From NCBI GenBank assembly GCA_900215285.1, contig OCMG01000004.1:1173501-1237500 (forward strand): 64,000 bases of DNA, read 5' to 3'. Below, piece after piece: positions 44,185 to 53,513 of the stretch (its first letter is position 1; each line of letters starts with the position of its first letter). The translations under genes and the position numbers were made by a program. The DNA is from Ensifer adhaerens. Lineage in GTDB: Bacteria > Pseudomonadota > Alphaproteobacteria > Rhizobiales > Rhizobiaceae. The notes beneath the pieces were generated by a model. That model searched no databases and had not been told where the DNA came from. It saw only the letters and a program-made list of their open reading frames with translations.

Positions 44185-46569
44185 ATGGCAAGACACGACG
44201 ATAGTGACAGGCGCATCGAACCCTCGTTCGATGGCGGATTGAACGCGAGCCAAAGCGATCGCGTTGGCGGCCCGTCGCGTGGTTCGCGTGACAGTTCCGG
44301 AGGCGGTTCGCGCCGCGGCGGCTCCCGGCGCGACGCGAAAGCGTCGGCCAAGCGGTCGCGCAAGCGTTCCGGCGGCTTTTTCGGCCTGATCCGTTCGATG
44401 ATCTACTGGGGCATCGTGCTGGCCATCTGGGGCATGATGGGGATTGGCGGCATTTTTCTCTATTACGGCGCGAAGATGCCCAATGCGACCACCTGGTCGA
44501 TCCCCGAAAGGCCGCCGAACATCAAGATCGTTGCAGCTGATGGCTCCGTCATTGCCAATCGCGGATCCACGGGCGGGGAGGCGCTGAGCCTCGACAGCAT
44601 GTCGCCCTACCTGCCGGAGGCGGTGATTTCCATCGAGGACCGCCGTTTTTACTACCATTTCGGCTTTGACCCCATCGGTCTCGCCCGCGCCGTCGTCACA
44701 AACCTGATCAGCGGTCACACCGTGCAGGGCGGTTCGACGCTGACGCAGCAGCTTGCCAAGAACCTCTTCCTGACGCCTGAACGCACGATGGAGCGCAAGG
44801 TGCAGGAAGTGCTGCTCGCCATCTGGCTGGAGCACAAGTTCACCAAGGACGAGATCCTCGCCATGTATCTCAATCGCGTCTATTTCGGCGCGAATGCCTA
44901 TGGTGTCGAGGCGGCTGCGCGGCGCTACTACAACAAGTCGGCGCGTGATCTCAACCTGATGGAAGCCGCGACGATCGCCGGACTGCTGAAGGCGCCGTCG
45001 CGTCTTTCGCCTGCGCGCGACCCGGCGGCGGCCAAGGCGCGTGCCGAAGTCGTGCTCGGTGCAATGAAGGATGCCGGCTATATCAACGAAAAGCAGGTGC
45101 AGAGCGCGCTGTCCCAGGCGCCTGACCCGGGCCGGCCCTACATGTCCAGCGCCGGCCAATATGTCGCCGACATGGTCATGGACAGGCTGCACGACATGGT
45201 CGGTGACGTGAAGGAAGATCTGATCGTCGACACCACCATCGATCCGACGCTTGAAACGGAAGCCGGCGACGCCATCCGCAATGCCATCAACAAGGAAGGC
45301 AAGCGGCTGAATGTCAGCCAGGGGGCGCTGGTCGCCATCGACGGGACAGGCGCGATCCGGGCGCTTGTCGGCGGCAAGGACTATGCCGAGAGCCAGTATG
45401 ACCGGGCCTACAAGGCGTTGCGCCAGCCCGGTTCGGCCTTCAAGCCCTTCGTCTATGCCGCCGCGCTCGAGCAGGGCGCGACGCCTGACTCGATCCGCAA
45501 TGACGCGCCTGTGCGCATCGGCGACTGGACGCCGGAAAACTACGAGAAGAAGTATAACGGCCCCGTCACGCTCTCCTATGCGCTGGCACATTCGCTGAAC
45601 ACCATTGCGGCCCAGCTTGTCATGGAGGCGGGGCCGCAGCAGGTCATCAAGGTTGCCCACCGCATGGGCATCGAGGCTGATCTGCAGCCGAATGCCTCGA
45701 TCGCGCTTGGCACGTCGGAAGTGACGCTGATGGACCTGACGGCGTCTTATGCACCCTTCATGAATGGCGGCTACAAGGCGACGCCGCACGTGGTGCGGCG
45801 CATCACCACCGCCTCCGGCAAGGTGCTTTACGAAAACACCTACGACGATCCGCCGCGCGTTCTGGAACCGAATATCGTCGCCATGATGAACGGCATGATG
45901 ACGCGCGTCGTCACCGAAGGAACCGGTCGGGCGGCGAGGCTTTCCGGCTGGCAGGTTGCCGGCAAGACGGGGACGACGCAGTCCTCGCGTGATGCCCTCT
46001 TCGTCGGCTTCACCTCGGACATGACAACCGGCATCTGGTTCGGCAACGATGACGGCACGCCGATGAAACGGGTCACCGGTGGCGGGCTTCCGGCGCAGAC
46101 CTGGCACCAGTTCATGGTCCAGGCGGAAAAGGGCAAGACGCCGGCGCCGATTTTCGGAACTTCGGGAGGGCCGATCGCCCCGGCTCAGCCGCCGAAGTCG
46201 ACTGTCCCGATGGCATCGCGTGACGTTCCGGAAAAAAGCCGCACGCTGACCGACATCATTTCGGACTTCCTGAACGGCAAGCCGGCACAGCCGGCGCGGA
46301 GTGTTCCGCCGCCGACACAGGCCCAGCCTGCGGTCCAGCCGCCGCCTGCGGCTCAGCCCGGCCCCGTGCCGCCTGCCGCGATCGACAGGCCGCAGCAGAA
46401 CGCCCGTTCGCGGTCCGATGGCTCCGTTCTGGAGGGCCCGGTTCCGCCCGGCGACATTCCTGGCGGCACGCTGGAGGGACCGGTACCACCCGGCGATGTC
46501 GGGGCGCAGAACACGCGCCCGCAGGGTACCCGACAGAAGACCTTGCTCGACATCATCAACGGCAATTGA
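44185..46569 (+). CDS. Class A penicillin-binding protein (PBP1A family)
   Basis: A 794-residue bifunctional peptidoglycan synthase. A basic, Gly/Ser-rich cytoplasmic tail (1-65) precedes one membrane helix (about 70-93). The GT51 glycosyltransferase has EDRRFYYHFGFDP, GGSTLTQQLAKNLFL and RKVQEVLLA. The transpeptidase has the active Ser417 in the SxxK motif GSAFKPF, the SxN motif SLN, and KTGTT at Lys594. A Pro/Gln-rich C-terminal extension (about 675-794) holds repeats around LEGPVPPGD. Such tails are common in rhizobial PBP1. Confidence 0.93.
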   Translation: MARHDDSDRRIEPSFDGGLNASQSDRVGGPSRGSRDSSGGGSRRGGSRRDAKASAKRSRKRSGGFFGLIRSMIYWGIVLAIWGMMGIGGIFLYYGAKMPNATTWSIPERPPNIKIVAADGSVIANRGSTGGEALSLDSMSPYLPEAVISIEDRRFYYHFGFDPIGLARAVVTNLISGHTVQGGSTLTQQLAKNLFLTPERTMERKVQEVLLAIWLEHKFTKDEILAMYLNRVYFGANAYGVEAAARRYYNKSARDLNLMEAATIAGLLKAPSRLSPARDPAAAKARAEVVLGAMKDAGYINEKQVQSALSQAPDPGRPYMSSAGQYVADMVMDRLHDMVGDVKEDLIVDTTIDPTLETEAGDAIRNAINKEGKRLNVSQGALVAIDGTGAIRALVGGKDYAESQYDRAYKALRQPGSAFKPFVYAAALEQGATPDSIRNDAPVRIGDWTPENYEKKYNGPVTLSYALAHSLNTIAAQLVMEAGPQQVIKVAHRMGIEADLQPNASIALGTSEVTLMDLTASYAPFMNGGYKATPHVVRRITTASGKVLYENTYDDPPRVLEPNIVAMMNGMMTRVVTEGTGRAARLSGWQVAGKTGTTQSSRDALFVGFTSDMTTGIWFGNDDGTPMKRVTGGGLPAQTWHQFMVQAEKGKTPAPIFGTSGGPIAPAQPPKSTVPMASRDVPEKSRTLTDIISDFLNGKPAQPARSVPPPTQAQPAVQPPPAAQPGPVPPAAIDRPQQNARSRSDGSVLEGPVPPGDIPGGTLEGPVPPGDVGAQNTRPQGTRQKTLLDIINGN

Positions 46570-46652
46570 AACAGCAACTTGTCACGGACATGCCGGCGCA
46601 AGGCTCGCATGCAAAATCACCGCAAATCTGTTGGTTTGCGGGGCAAATCCGC

Positions 46653-46681
46653 CTTGCAGAGCGAAAATTCGCTCCTTATAT
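46653..46681 (+). promoter_or_regulatory. RpoH-type heat-shock promoter of dnaK
   Basis: CTTG (46653-46656), an 18-bp spacer and CTTATAT (46675-46681), close to the alphaproteobacterial RpoH consensus CTTG-N17/18-CyTATnT. The spacer holds a 7-bp inverted repeat, GAGCGAA/TTCGCTC. It lies about 110 bp upstream of the dnaK start. Confidence 0.7.
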
Positions 46682-46790
46682 ACCCCGCATCGCCGCAGTT
46701 TAGGCTGCGATAGACAAGTGTAATCCCGTTAGGGGCTGCCAAGGAATGCCTGACCGGGTCCCGGCAGCTTGCTTCAAGGAGAGAATGAAC

Positions 46791-48698
46791 ATGGCTAAAG
46801 TAATTGGTATCGACCTGGGAACCACCAACTCCTGCGTTTCCGTGATGGATGGCAAGGATGCCAGGGTCATCGAGAATGCCGAAGGTGCGCGCACGACGCC
46901 TTCGATGGTTGCCTTCAACGACGATGGCGAGCGCCTTGTCGGCCAGCCGGCCAAGCGCCAGGCTGTCACCAACCCGGAAAACACGCTTTTCGCCGTCAAG
47001 CGCCTCATCGGTCGCCGTTTCGACGACAAGATGGTTGAAAAGGACAAGGGTCTGGTTCCCTATCAGATCGTTCGCGGCGGCAATGGCGACGCCTGGGTAA
47101 AGGCCGGCGGCACGGATTATTCTCCGTCGCAGATCTCCGCCATGGTGCTCCAGAAGATGAAGGAAACGGCGGAAGCCTATCTCGGCGAAAAGGTCGAAAA
47201 GGCCGTCATCACCGTTCCGGCCTACTTCAACGACGCCCAGCGCCAGGCCACCAAGGATGCAGGCAAGATCGCCGGTCTTGAAGTCCTGCGCATCATCAAC
47301 GAGCCGACCGCTGCTGCTCTGGCCTATGGCCTCGACAAGCGCGAAGGCAAGACGATTGCCGTCTACGACCTTGGCGGCGGTACGTTCGATATCTCGGTTC
47401 TCGAAATCGGCGATGGCGTCTTCGAAGTGAAGTCGACCAACGGCGACACGTTCCTCGGCGGTGAGGACTTCGACATGCGTCTCGTCGAATATCTTGCCGA
47501 CGAGTTCAAGAAGGACAACGGCATCGACCTGAAGAAGGACAAGCTTGCTCTGCAGCGCCTCAAGGAAGCTGCCGAAAAGGCCAAGATCGAACTGTCGTCC
47601 TCGCAGCAGACCGAAATCAACCTGCCGTTCATCACGGCTGATGCTTCCGGCCCGAAGCACCTGACGCTGAAGCTGACGCGCGCCAAGTTCGAAGCACTTG
47701 TCGACGATCTCGTCCAGCGCACCGTCGCACCGTGCAAGGCAGCGCTGAAGGATGCCGGCGTCACGGCCGCCGAGATCGACGAAGTCGTTCTCGTCGGCGG
47801 CATGAGCCGCATGCCGAAGGTGCAGGAAGTCGTCAAGCAGCTGTTCGGCAAGGAGCCGCACAAGGGCGTCAACCCGGATGAAGTGGTTGCCATGGGCGCC
47901 GCCATCCAGGCCGGCGTTCTGCAGGGCGACGTCAAGGACGTTCTGCTTCTCGACGTGACCCCGCTGTCGCTCGGCATCGAAACGCTCGGTGGCGTCTTCA
48001 CCCGTCTGATCGATCGCAACACGACGATCCCGACGAAGAAGAGCCAGACCTTCTCGACCGCCGAAGACAACCAGAACGCCGTGACGATCCGCGTATCGCA
48101 GGGTGAGCGCGAAATGGCTGCGGACAACAAGCTGCTCGGCCAGTTCGACCTCGTCGGCATTCCGCCGGCACCGCGCGGCGTGCCGCAGATCGAAGTCACG
48201 TTCGACATCGACGCCAACGGCATCGTGCAGGTTTCGGCGAAGGACAAGGGCACCGGCAAGGAGCATCAGATCCGCATCCAGGCTTCCGGGGGTCTCTCCG
48301 ACGCCGAGATCGAGAAGATGGTCAAGGACGCCGAGGCCAATGCCGACGCCGACAAGAAGCGCCGCGAAACCGTGGAGGCCAAGAACCAGGCCGAAAGCCT
48401 GATCCACTCCTCGGAAAAGTCGCTGAAGGACTATGGTGACAAGGTCTCCGAAGCCGATCGCAATGCGATTTCGGACGCCATCGCCAGCCTGAAGGAAGCC
48501 GTCGAAAAGGCAGAGCCGGATCTGGCTGAACTGCAGGCCCGCACGCAGACGCTCATGGAAGTTTCCATGAAGCTCGGTCAGGCCATGTATGAACAGAGCC
48601 AGGCTGCGGAAGCCGGCGCTCACGGCGCTTCGGCCGACGACAAGGTTGTCGACGCTGAATATGAAGAAGTCGACGACGACAAGAAAAAGTCGGCCTGA
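46791..48698 (+). CDS. dnaK: Chaperone DnaK (Hsp70)
   Basis: A 635-residue Hsp70. The ATPase domain begins [20 protein letters not shown] and has [40 protein letters not shown] (phosphate 1 and 2 loops) and [13 protein letters not shown]. The substrate-binding domain follows from about 385, ending with the acidic [13 protein letters not shown] tail. The ATG at 46791 follows AAGGAG by about 9 nt; an in-frame ATG 6 bp upstream is less likely. It is in an operon with dnaJ. Confidence 0.98.
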   Translation: MAKVIGIDLGTTNSCVSVMDGKDARVIENAEGARTTPSMVAFNDDGERLVGQPAKRQAVTNPENTLFAVKRLIGRRFDDKMVEKDKGLVPYQIVRGGNGDAWVKAGGTDYSPSQISAMVLQKMKETAEAYLGEKVEKAVITVPAYFNDAQRQATKDAGKIAGLEVLRIINEPTAAALAYGLDKREGKTIAVYDLGGGTFDISVLEIGDGVFEVKSTNGDTFLGGEDFDMRLVEYLADEFKKDNGIDLKKDKLALQRLKEAAEKAKIELSSSQQTEINLPFITADASGPKHLTLKLTRAKFEALVDDLVQRTVAPCKAALKDAGVTAAEIDEVVLVGGMSRMPKVQEVVKQLFGKEPHKGVNPDEVVAMGAAIQAGVLQGDVKDVLLLDVTPLSLGIETLGGVFTRLIDRNTTIPTKKSQTFSTAEDNQNAVTIRVSQGEREMAADNKLLGQFDLVGIPPAPRGVPQIEVTFDIDANGIVQVSAKDKGTGKEHQIRIQASGGLSDAEIEKMVKDAEANADADKKRRETVEAKNQAESLIHSSEKSLKDYGDKVSEADRNAISDAIASLKEAVEKAEPDLAELQARTQTLMEVSMKLGQAMYEQSQAAEAGAHGASADDKVVDAEYEEVDDDKKKSA

Positions 48699-48705
48699 TG
48701 CCAAA

Positions 48706-48748
48706 CCGGCCGGGATCGGGTCTCGATAAGACACCGATCCCAGGCCGG
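48706..48748 (+). promoter_or_regulatory. Large hairpin in the dnaK-dnaJ spacer
   Basis: CCGGCC+GGGATCGG (48706-48719) pairs with CCGATCCC+GGCCGG (48734-48748) over 14 bp with one bulged A; the loop is 14 nt. No U-tract follows, so it is not a normal terminator. It probably limits read-through or protects the dnaK message so that dnaK exceeds dnaJ. Confidence 0.65.
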
Positions 48749-48775
48749 ACACTCGGGAAGCGGAGCTGACTGACG

Positions 48776-49915
48776 ATGGCAAAGGCGGATTTTTACGAAT
48801 TGCTCGGCGTCTCCAAGACGGCCGACGAAAAGGAGCTGAAAAGCGCCTTTCGCAAGATGGCAATGAAATACCATCCGGACAAGAATCCGGATGACAAGGA
48901 AGCCGAGAAGACCTTCAAGGAAATCAACGAAGCGTATGAGACGCTCAAGGACCCGCAGAAGCGCGCGGCCTATGATCGTTTCGGCCATGCGGCCTTCGAA
49001 CAGGGCGGCATGGGCGGCGGCGGTCCCTTCGGGGGCGGCGGCCAGGGCTTCGGCCAAGGCGGCTTCTCGGACATCTTCGAAGATATCTTCGGCGAAATGA
49101 TGGGTGGCGGCCGTGGCCGTCGTCCGTCCGGTGGTCGCGAACGCGGCGCCGACCTTCGCTACAACATGGAGATTTCGCTCGAGGAAGCTTATGCGGGCAA
49201 GACGGCGCAGATCAGGGTTCCGACCACGATCTCGTGCGACGTCTGCAACGGTTCGGGTGCCAAGCCCGGCACCAAGCCGACGACGTGTCCCACCTGTCAG
49301 GGCGCGGGGCGCGTGCGCGCGGCTCAAGGCTTCTTCTCTATCGAACGCACCTGCCCGACCTGCCAGGGTCGCGGCCAGACGATCACCGACCCCTGCACCA
49401 AGTGCCATGGTCATGGCCGGATTCAGGAAGAACGGTCGCTCTCGGTCAACATTCCGGCGGGCATCGAGGACGGCACGCGCATTCGCCTGACGGGCGAGGG
49501 CGAGGCTGGCCTGCGCGGCGGACCGGCGGGGGATCTCTATATCTTCATGTCGGTGAAGCCGCACCAGTTCTTCCAGCGGGAAGGGGCCGATCTCTACTGC
49601 TCCGTTCCCGTCTCGATGACGACGGCAGCGCTCGGCGGCAAGTTCGATGTGACGACGCTCGATGGCACGAAATCGCGGGTGACGATCCCGGAAGGCACGC
49701 AGACCGGCAAGCAGTTCCGCCTCAAGGGCAAGGGCATGCCGATCATGCGGTCCAGCCAGACCGGGGATCTCTACATCCAGATCATGATCGAAACGCCGCA
49801 GAAGCTGACCAAGCGCCAGCGCGAACTGCTGCAGGAATTCGAGCAGATCTCGTCGAAGGAAAACAACCCGGAATCCTCCGGTTTCTTCGCCAAGATGAAG
49901 GAATTCTTCGAATAA
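48776..49915 (+). CDS. dnaJ: Chaperone DnaJ (Hsp40)
   Basis: A 379-residue type I Hsp40, the DnaK co-chaperone. The J-domain (1-70) contains the HPD motif in [11 protein letters not shown] Gly/Phe-rich stretch (75-115, with [17 protein letters not shown]) follows, then four zinc-binding CxxCxGxG repeats (about 150-220, starting CDVCNGSG and CPTCQGAG), and the C-terminal peptide-binding domains. It is 77 bp after dnaK and is followed by a strong terminator. Confidence 0.98.
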   Translation: MAKADFYELLGVSKTADEKELKSAFRKMAMKYHPDKNPDDKEAEKTFKEINEAYETLKDPQKRAAYDRFGHAAFEQGGMGGGGPFGGGGQGFGQGGFSDIFEDIFGEMMGGGRGRRPSGGRERGADLRYNMEISLEEAYAGKTAQIRVPTTISCDVCNGSGAKPGTKPTTCPTCQGAGRVRAAQGFFSIERTCPTCQGRGQTITDPCTKCHGHGRIQEERSLSVNIPAGIEDGTRIRLTGEGEAGLRGGPAGDLYIFMSVKPHQFFQREGADLYCSVPVSMTTAALGGKFDVTTLDGTKSRVTIPEGTQTGKQFRLKGKGMPIMRSSQTGDLYIQIMIETPQKLTKRQRELLQEFEQISSKENNPESSGFFAKMKEFFE

Positions 49916-49942
49916 GGGCCAAATTTTCTGGCTGAACATTTT

Positions 49943-49973
49943 AAACCGCCGGGTGATGAACCCGGCGGTTTTT
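49943..49973 (+). terminator. Rho-independent terminator of dnaKJ
   Basis: AAACCGCCGGGT-GATGA-ACCCGGCGGTTT, a 12-bp stem followed by TTTCTGTTTG, 27 bp after the dnaJ stop. Confidence 0.93.
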
Positions 49974-50063
49974 CTGTTTGGGCGGACCGGAGTTTCGCCA
50001 CTTGACTCAACCACCAACTCGCGCCATTAATTTAACGAATGTTCATTTCTTTCGGGAGGAGAG

Positions 50064-50651
50064 ATGGCGCGGCAGGCGGGAGCGAATGGCGAGACGACGG
50101 CGCGGGCGATCCGCGAGGAGAGCCTGAAGCTCTTTGCGCGCCACAGTTACGATGCCGTTTCGATGCGCCAGATCGCATCCGCGGTTGGCGTGCAGGCCAG
50201 CGCGCTTTATCAATATTTTCCGACCAAGCAGCAGATCCTCGTGACGCTCATGAAGGAGCATATGGAGGAGCTGTTGGCCGCTTACGCTGAGGAACAGCTG
50301 GATGGCGAGACGCCGCGCGCCGCGCTGACGCGCTTTGCCCGCTTCCATATCCGCCACCACATTTCCCGCGCGGATGCCGTTTTCATTTCCTACATGGAGT
50401 TGCGCGCGCTTGAGCCGGAAGGCTTTGCGGCCGTTGAAGCGCTGCGCAAGGCTTACGAAGGCGAATTGAAATCGATCCTCGCCAAGGGGGCTGAGGCGGG
50501 CGAATTCCGGCTGGAGGAGCCGCATGTCGCCGCCATGGCCATTCTCGCCATGCTGACGGGCGTCAACACCTGGTATCGCACCGGCGGGCGGCTTAGTCGG
50601 GAAAAGATCGAGGATATCTATGAAGAGATGGTGCTGAAAAGCGTGACCTGA
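50064..50651 (+). CDS. TetR-family regulator of the leucine catabolism operon
   Basis: A 195-residue TetR protein. The N-terminal helix-turn-helix is at about residues 10-55: LFARHSYDAVSMRQIASAVG VQASALYQYFPTKQQIL (shown in two pieces), with the family YxYFPTKxxIL end. The C-terminal ligand domain is 60-190. It starts 72 bp before the acyl-CoA dehydrogenase gene on the same strand, so it probably represses the operon and responds to an acyl-CoA, like other TetR regulators of leucine and acyclic terpene degradation. Confidence 0.88.
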   Translation: MARQAGANGETTARAIREESLKLFARHSYDAVSMRQIASAVGVQASALYQYFPTKQQILVTLMKEHMEELLAAYAEEQLDGETPRAALTRFARFHIRHHISRADAVFISYMELRALEPEGFAAVEALRKAYEGELKSILAKGAEAGEFRLEEPHVAAMAILAMLTGVNTWYRTGGRLSREKIEDIYEEMVLKSVT

Positions 50652-50723
50652 AACGGGATTTTCGCGTGTCGTCATCGTAGGCTTCGAGGAAGGCCAGGCG
50701 ACACGGAGCAACGGGAGGAAGAC

Positions 50724-51887
50724 ATGTTCCATCATACGATGCGGTTCGGACTGAGCGAAGAGATCGAGGCCTTGCAGGCGGTGGCCCATCGCTGGGCGCA
50801 GGAGAAGCTGAAACCGCGTGCGGCGGAGATCGACCGCGCCAATGCCTTTCCGAACGAGCTCTGGCCGGAAATGGGCGCGCTCGGCTTCCTCGGCGTCACC
50901 GTGCCGGAAGAGTTTGGCGGCGTCGACATGGGCTATCTGGCGCATACGATCGTGGTGGAGGAAATCGCCCGTGCCTCAGCATCCGTCTCGCTCTCCTATG
51001 GCGCGCATTCCAATCTCTGCGTCAACCAGATCAAGCTGAACGGCAATGCCGAACAGAAGCGGAAGTACCTGCCGAAGCTTGTTTCCGGCGAGCATATTGG
51101 CGCGCTTGCGATGTCTGAAGCCAGCGCCGGCTCCGACGTGATCTCCATGAAGCTGCGCGCCGACAAGCGCAATGACCGCTACGTGCTCAACGGGTCGAAA
51201 TACTGGATCACCAACGGGCCGGATGCCGATACGCTGGTGGTCTATGCCAAGACCGATCCGGATGGGGGCTCCAAGGGCGTGACGGCTTTCATTATCGAGA
51301 AGACGATGAAGGGTTTTTCGACTTCGACCCATTTCGACAAGCTCGGGATGCGCGGTTCCAATACCGGCGAACTCATTTTCGAGAATGTCGAAGTGCCGTT
51401 CGAGAACGTGCTCGGTGAAGAGGGCAGGGGCGCGCGGGTGCTGATGTCGGGGCTGGATTTCGAGCGTGTCGTGCTCTCCGGTATCGGTCTCGGCATCATG
51501 GCCGCCTGTTTGGATGAGATCATGCCCTACATGGTCGAGCGCAAGCAGTTCGGCCAGTCGATCGGCGATTTTCAGCTCATGCAGGGCAAGATTGCCGACA
51601 TGTACGCGGCGATGAACTCCTCCCGAGCCTATGTCTATGCCGCAGCCTCTGCCTGCGATCGCGGCGAGATCACAAGGCAAGATGCGGCGGCCTGCGTGCT
51701 TTCTGCCTCGGAAAAGGCGATGGAGGTCGCGCATCAGGCCGTGCAGGCCATGGGCGGCGCAGGCTTCCTCAATGACAGCGCGGTGAGCCGCATCTTCCGT
51801 GACGCCAAGCTGATGGAAATCGGCGCCGGGACGTCCGAAATCCGGCGCATGCTGATCGGCCGCGAACTGATGAGCGCGATGCGCTGA
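50724..51887 (+). CDS. ivd: Isovaleryl-CoA dehydrogenase
   Basis: A 387-residue FAD acyl-CoA dehydrogenase that oxidises isovaleryl-CoA to 3-methylcrotonyl-CoA in leucine degradation. It shows [19 protein letters not shown] and [20 protein letters not shown], the flavin-binding signature [33 protein letters not shown] (the catalytic Glu254 of short-branched-chain enzymes in this helix) and [16 protein letters not shown] at the end. Placement directly upstream of methylcrotonyl-CoA carboxylase identifies it as isovaleryl-CoA specific. Confidence 0.94.
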   Translation: MFHHTMRFGLSEEIEALQAVAHRWAQEKLKPRAAEIDRANAFPNELWPEMGALGFLGVTVPEEFGGVDMGYLAHTIVVEEIARASASVSLSYGAHSNLCVNQIKLNGNAEQKRKYLPKLVSGEHIGALAMSEASAGSDVISMKLRADKRNDRYVLNGSKYWITNGPDADTLVVYAKTDPDGGSKGVTAFIIEKTMKGFSTSTHFDKLGMRGSNTGELIFENVEVPFENVLGEEGRGARVLMSGLDFERVVLSGIGLGIMAACLDEIMPYMVERKQFGQSIGDFQLMQGKIADMYAAMNSSRAYVYAAASACDRGEITRQDAAACVLSASEKAMEVAHQAVQAMGGAGFLNDSAVSRIFRDAKLMEIGAGTSEIRRMLIGRELMSAMR

Positions 51888-51903
51888 GCTAAGGAGTGGA
51901 GCC

Positions 51904-53502
51904 ATGACGATCATCGGAATGCCGCTTCCCCCGGAGGCCGAGACCAATCGCGCTGCGATGCTGTCCCAGCGCGGCGCCATCGAAGCCGAAGCCCGGCGGA
52001 TCATGGCTGGCGGGCCGCAGGCGGCGCGGGACCGGCATGTGAAGCGCGGCAAACTCCTGCCGCGTGATCGGGTGACCGGGCTCCTCGACCCCGGCTCCCC
52101 CTTTCTGGAAATCGGGCTCTTTGCCGCGAGCGGCGTTTATGAGGATGACATCCCGTCGGCCGGCGTGATTGCCGGGATTGGCCAGATCATGGGCCGAGAT
52201 TGCATGATTGTCTGCAACGATGCAACCGTGAAAGGCGGGACTTACTATCCGCTGACGGTGAGGAAGCATTTGCGGGCGCAGAAAATCGCCGCGGAAAACC
52301 GGTTGCCCTGCCTCTATCTGGTCGACTCCGGTGGAGCAAACCTGCCGAACCAGGACGAGGTGTTTCCCGACAAGGAGCATTTCGGCCGCATCTTCTATAA
52401 TCAGGCACGCATGAGTGCCGCCGGCATCGCCCAGATCGCCGTCGTCATGGGCTCCTGCACCGCAGGCGGCGCCTATGTGCCGGCGATGTGCGACCAGACG
52501 ATCATCGTGAAGAGCCAGGGCACCATCTTCCTCGCCGGTCCGCCGCTGGTGAAGGAGGCGACGGGCGAGGTGATCGATGCGGAAACGCTCGGTGGCGGCG
52601 ATACGCATACGCGGCTTTCCGGCGTCGCCGATTATCTCGCCGACAATGACGACCACGCACTGGCTCTTGCCCGCCAGATCGTCAAGCATCTCGGCCCCGC
52701 GCCGCAGCCGAATATTGCCGTGTTGGCTGCCCGCACACCGCTCCATCCGGCCTCCGATATCATGGCCCTGGTGCCGGCGGATGCGAAGACGCCTTACGAT
52801 GTGCGCGAGGTGATCGCCCGCATCGTCGATGGTTCCGATTTCGACGAGTTCAAGCCTCGCTATGGCACGACGCTGGTTACCGGCTTTGCCCATATCGATG
52901 GCGTGCCGGTAGGGATCATCGCCAATAATGGCGTGCTTTTTTCCGAAAGCTCGCAGAAGGGCGCGCATTTCATCGAGCTGTGCTGCCAGCGGAAAATCCC
53001 GCTTCTCTTCCTGCAAAACATCACCGGCTTCATGGTCGGCTCGAAATATGAGGCAGGCGGAATTGCCAAGGATGGGGCGAAGCTGGTGACGGCGGTTTCC
53101 ACCGCCGCGGTGCCGAAAGTCACCGTCATCATCGGCGGCTCCTATGGTGCCGGCAATTACGGTATGTGCGGCCGTGCTTACGGACCGCGTTTCCTCTGGA
53201 TGTGGCCCAATGCCCGCATCTCCGTCATGGGCGGTCCGCAGGCGGCGGGCGTTCTGGCAAGCGTGCGCCGCGCCGGCATCGAGGCCAAGGGTGGCACATG
53301 GTCGGCGGAGGACGAGGCGGAGTTCAAGCGTCCCACGCTGGAACAGTTCGAGCGGCAATCGGCCTCGCTCTACGCTTCGGCGCGCCTCTGGGACGACGGG
53401 ATCATCGATCCGGAAAAGACCCGCGAGGTGGTGGCGCTGTCGCTGCGCGCGGCGCTCAACGCGCCCGTGGAAGAGACGAAATTCGGCCTGTTCAGGATGT
53501 GA
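51904..53502 (+). CDS. mccB: Methylcrotonyl-CoA carboxylase carboxyltransferase (beta) subunit
   Basis: A 532-residue acyl-CoA carboxyltransferase subunit. Both crotonase-like halves are present: [20 protein letters not shown] and [20 protein letters not shown] in the N-terminal half; [20 protein letters not shown] and [20 protein letters not shown] in the C-terminal half, with [20 protein letters not shown] between. It converts 3-methylcrotonyl-CoA to 3-methylglutaconyl-CoA together with the alpha subunit, 11 bp downstream. Confidence 0.95.
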   Translation: MTIIGMPLPPEAETNRAAMLSQRGAIEAEARRIMAGGPQAARDRHVKRGKLLPRDRVTGLLDPGSPFLEIGLFAASGVYEDDIPSAGVIAGIGQIMGRDCMIVCNDATVKGGTYYPLTVRKHLRAQKIAAENRLPCLYLVDSGGANLPNQDEVFPDKEHFGRIFYNQARMSAAGIAQIAVVMGSCTAGGAYVPAMCDQTIIVKSQGTIFLAGPPLVKEATGEVIDAETLGGGDTHTRLSGVADYLADNDDHALALARQIVKHLGPAPQPNIAVLAARTPLHPASDIMALVPADAKTPYDVREVIARIVDGSDFDEFKPRYGTTLVTGFAHIDGVPVGIIANNGVLFSESSQKGAHFIELCCQRKIPLLFLQNITGFMVGSKYEAGGIAKDGAKLVTAVSTAAVPKVTVIIGGSYGAGNYGMCGRAYGPRFLWMWPNARISVMGGPQAAGVLASVRRAGIEAKGGTWSAEDEAEFKRPTLEQFERQSASLYASARLWDDGIIDPEKTREVVALSLRAALNAPVEETKFGLFRM

Positions 53503-53513
53503 GGAGAGAGCCC

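Noticed and set aside
46617..48863. A 748-codon open frame antisense to dnaK
   Set aside because: Shadow of a highly biased coding sequence. dnaK antisense frames are a known annotation artefact.
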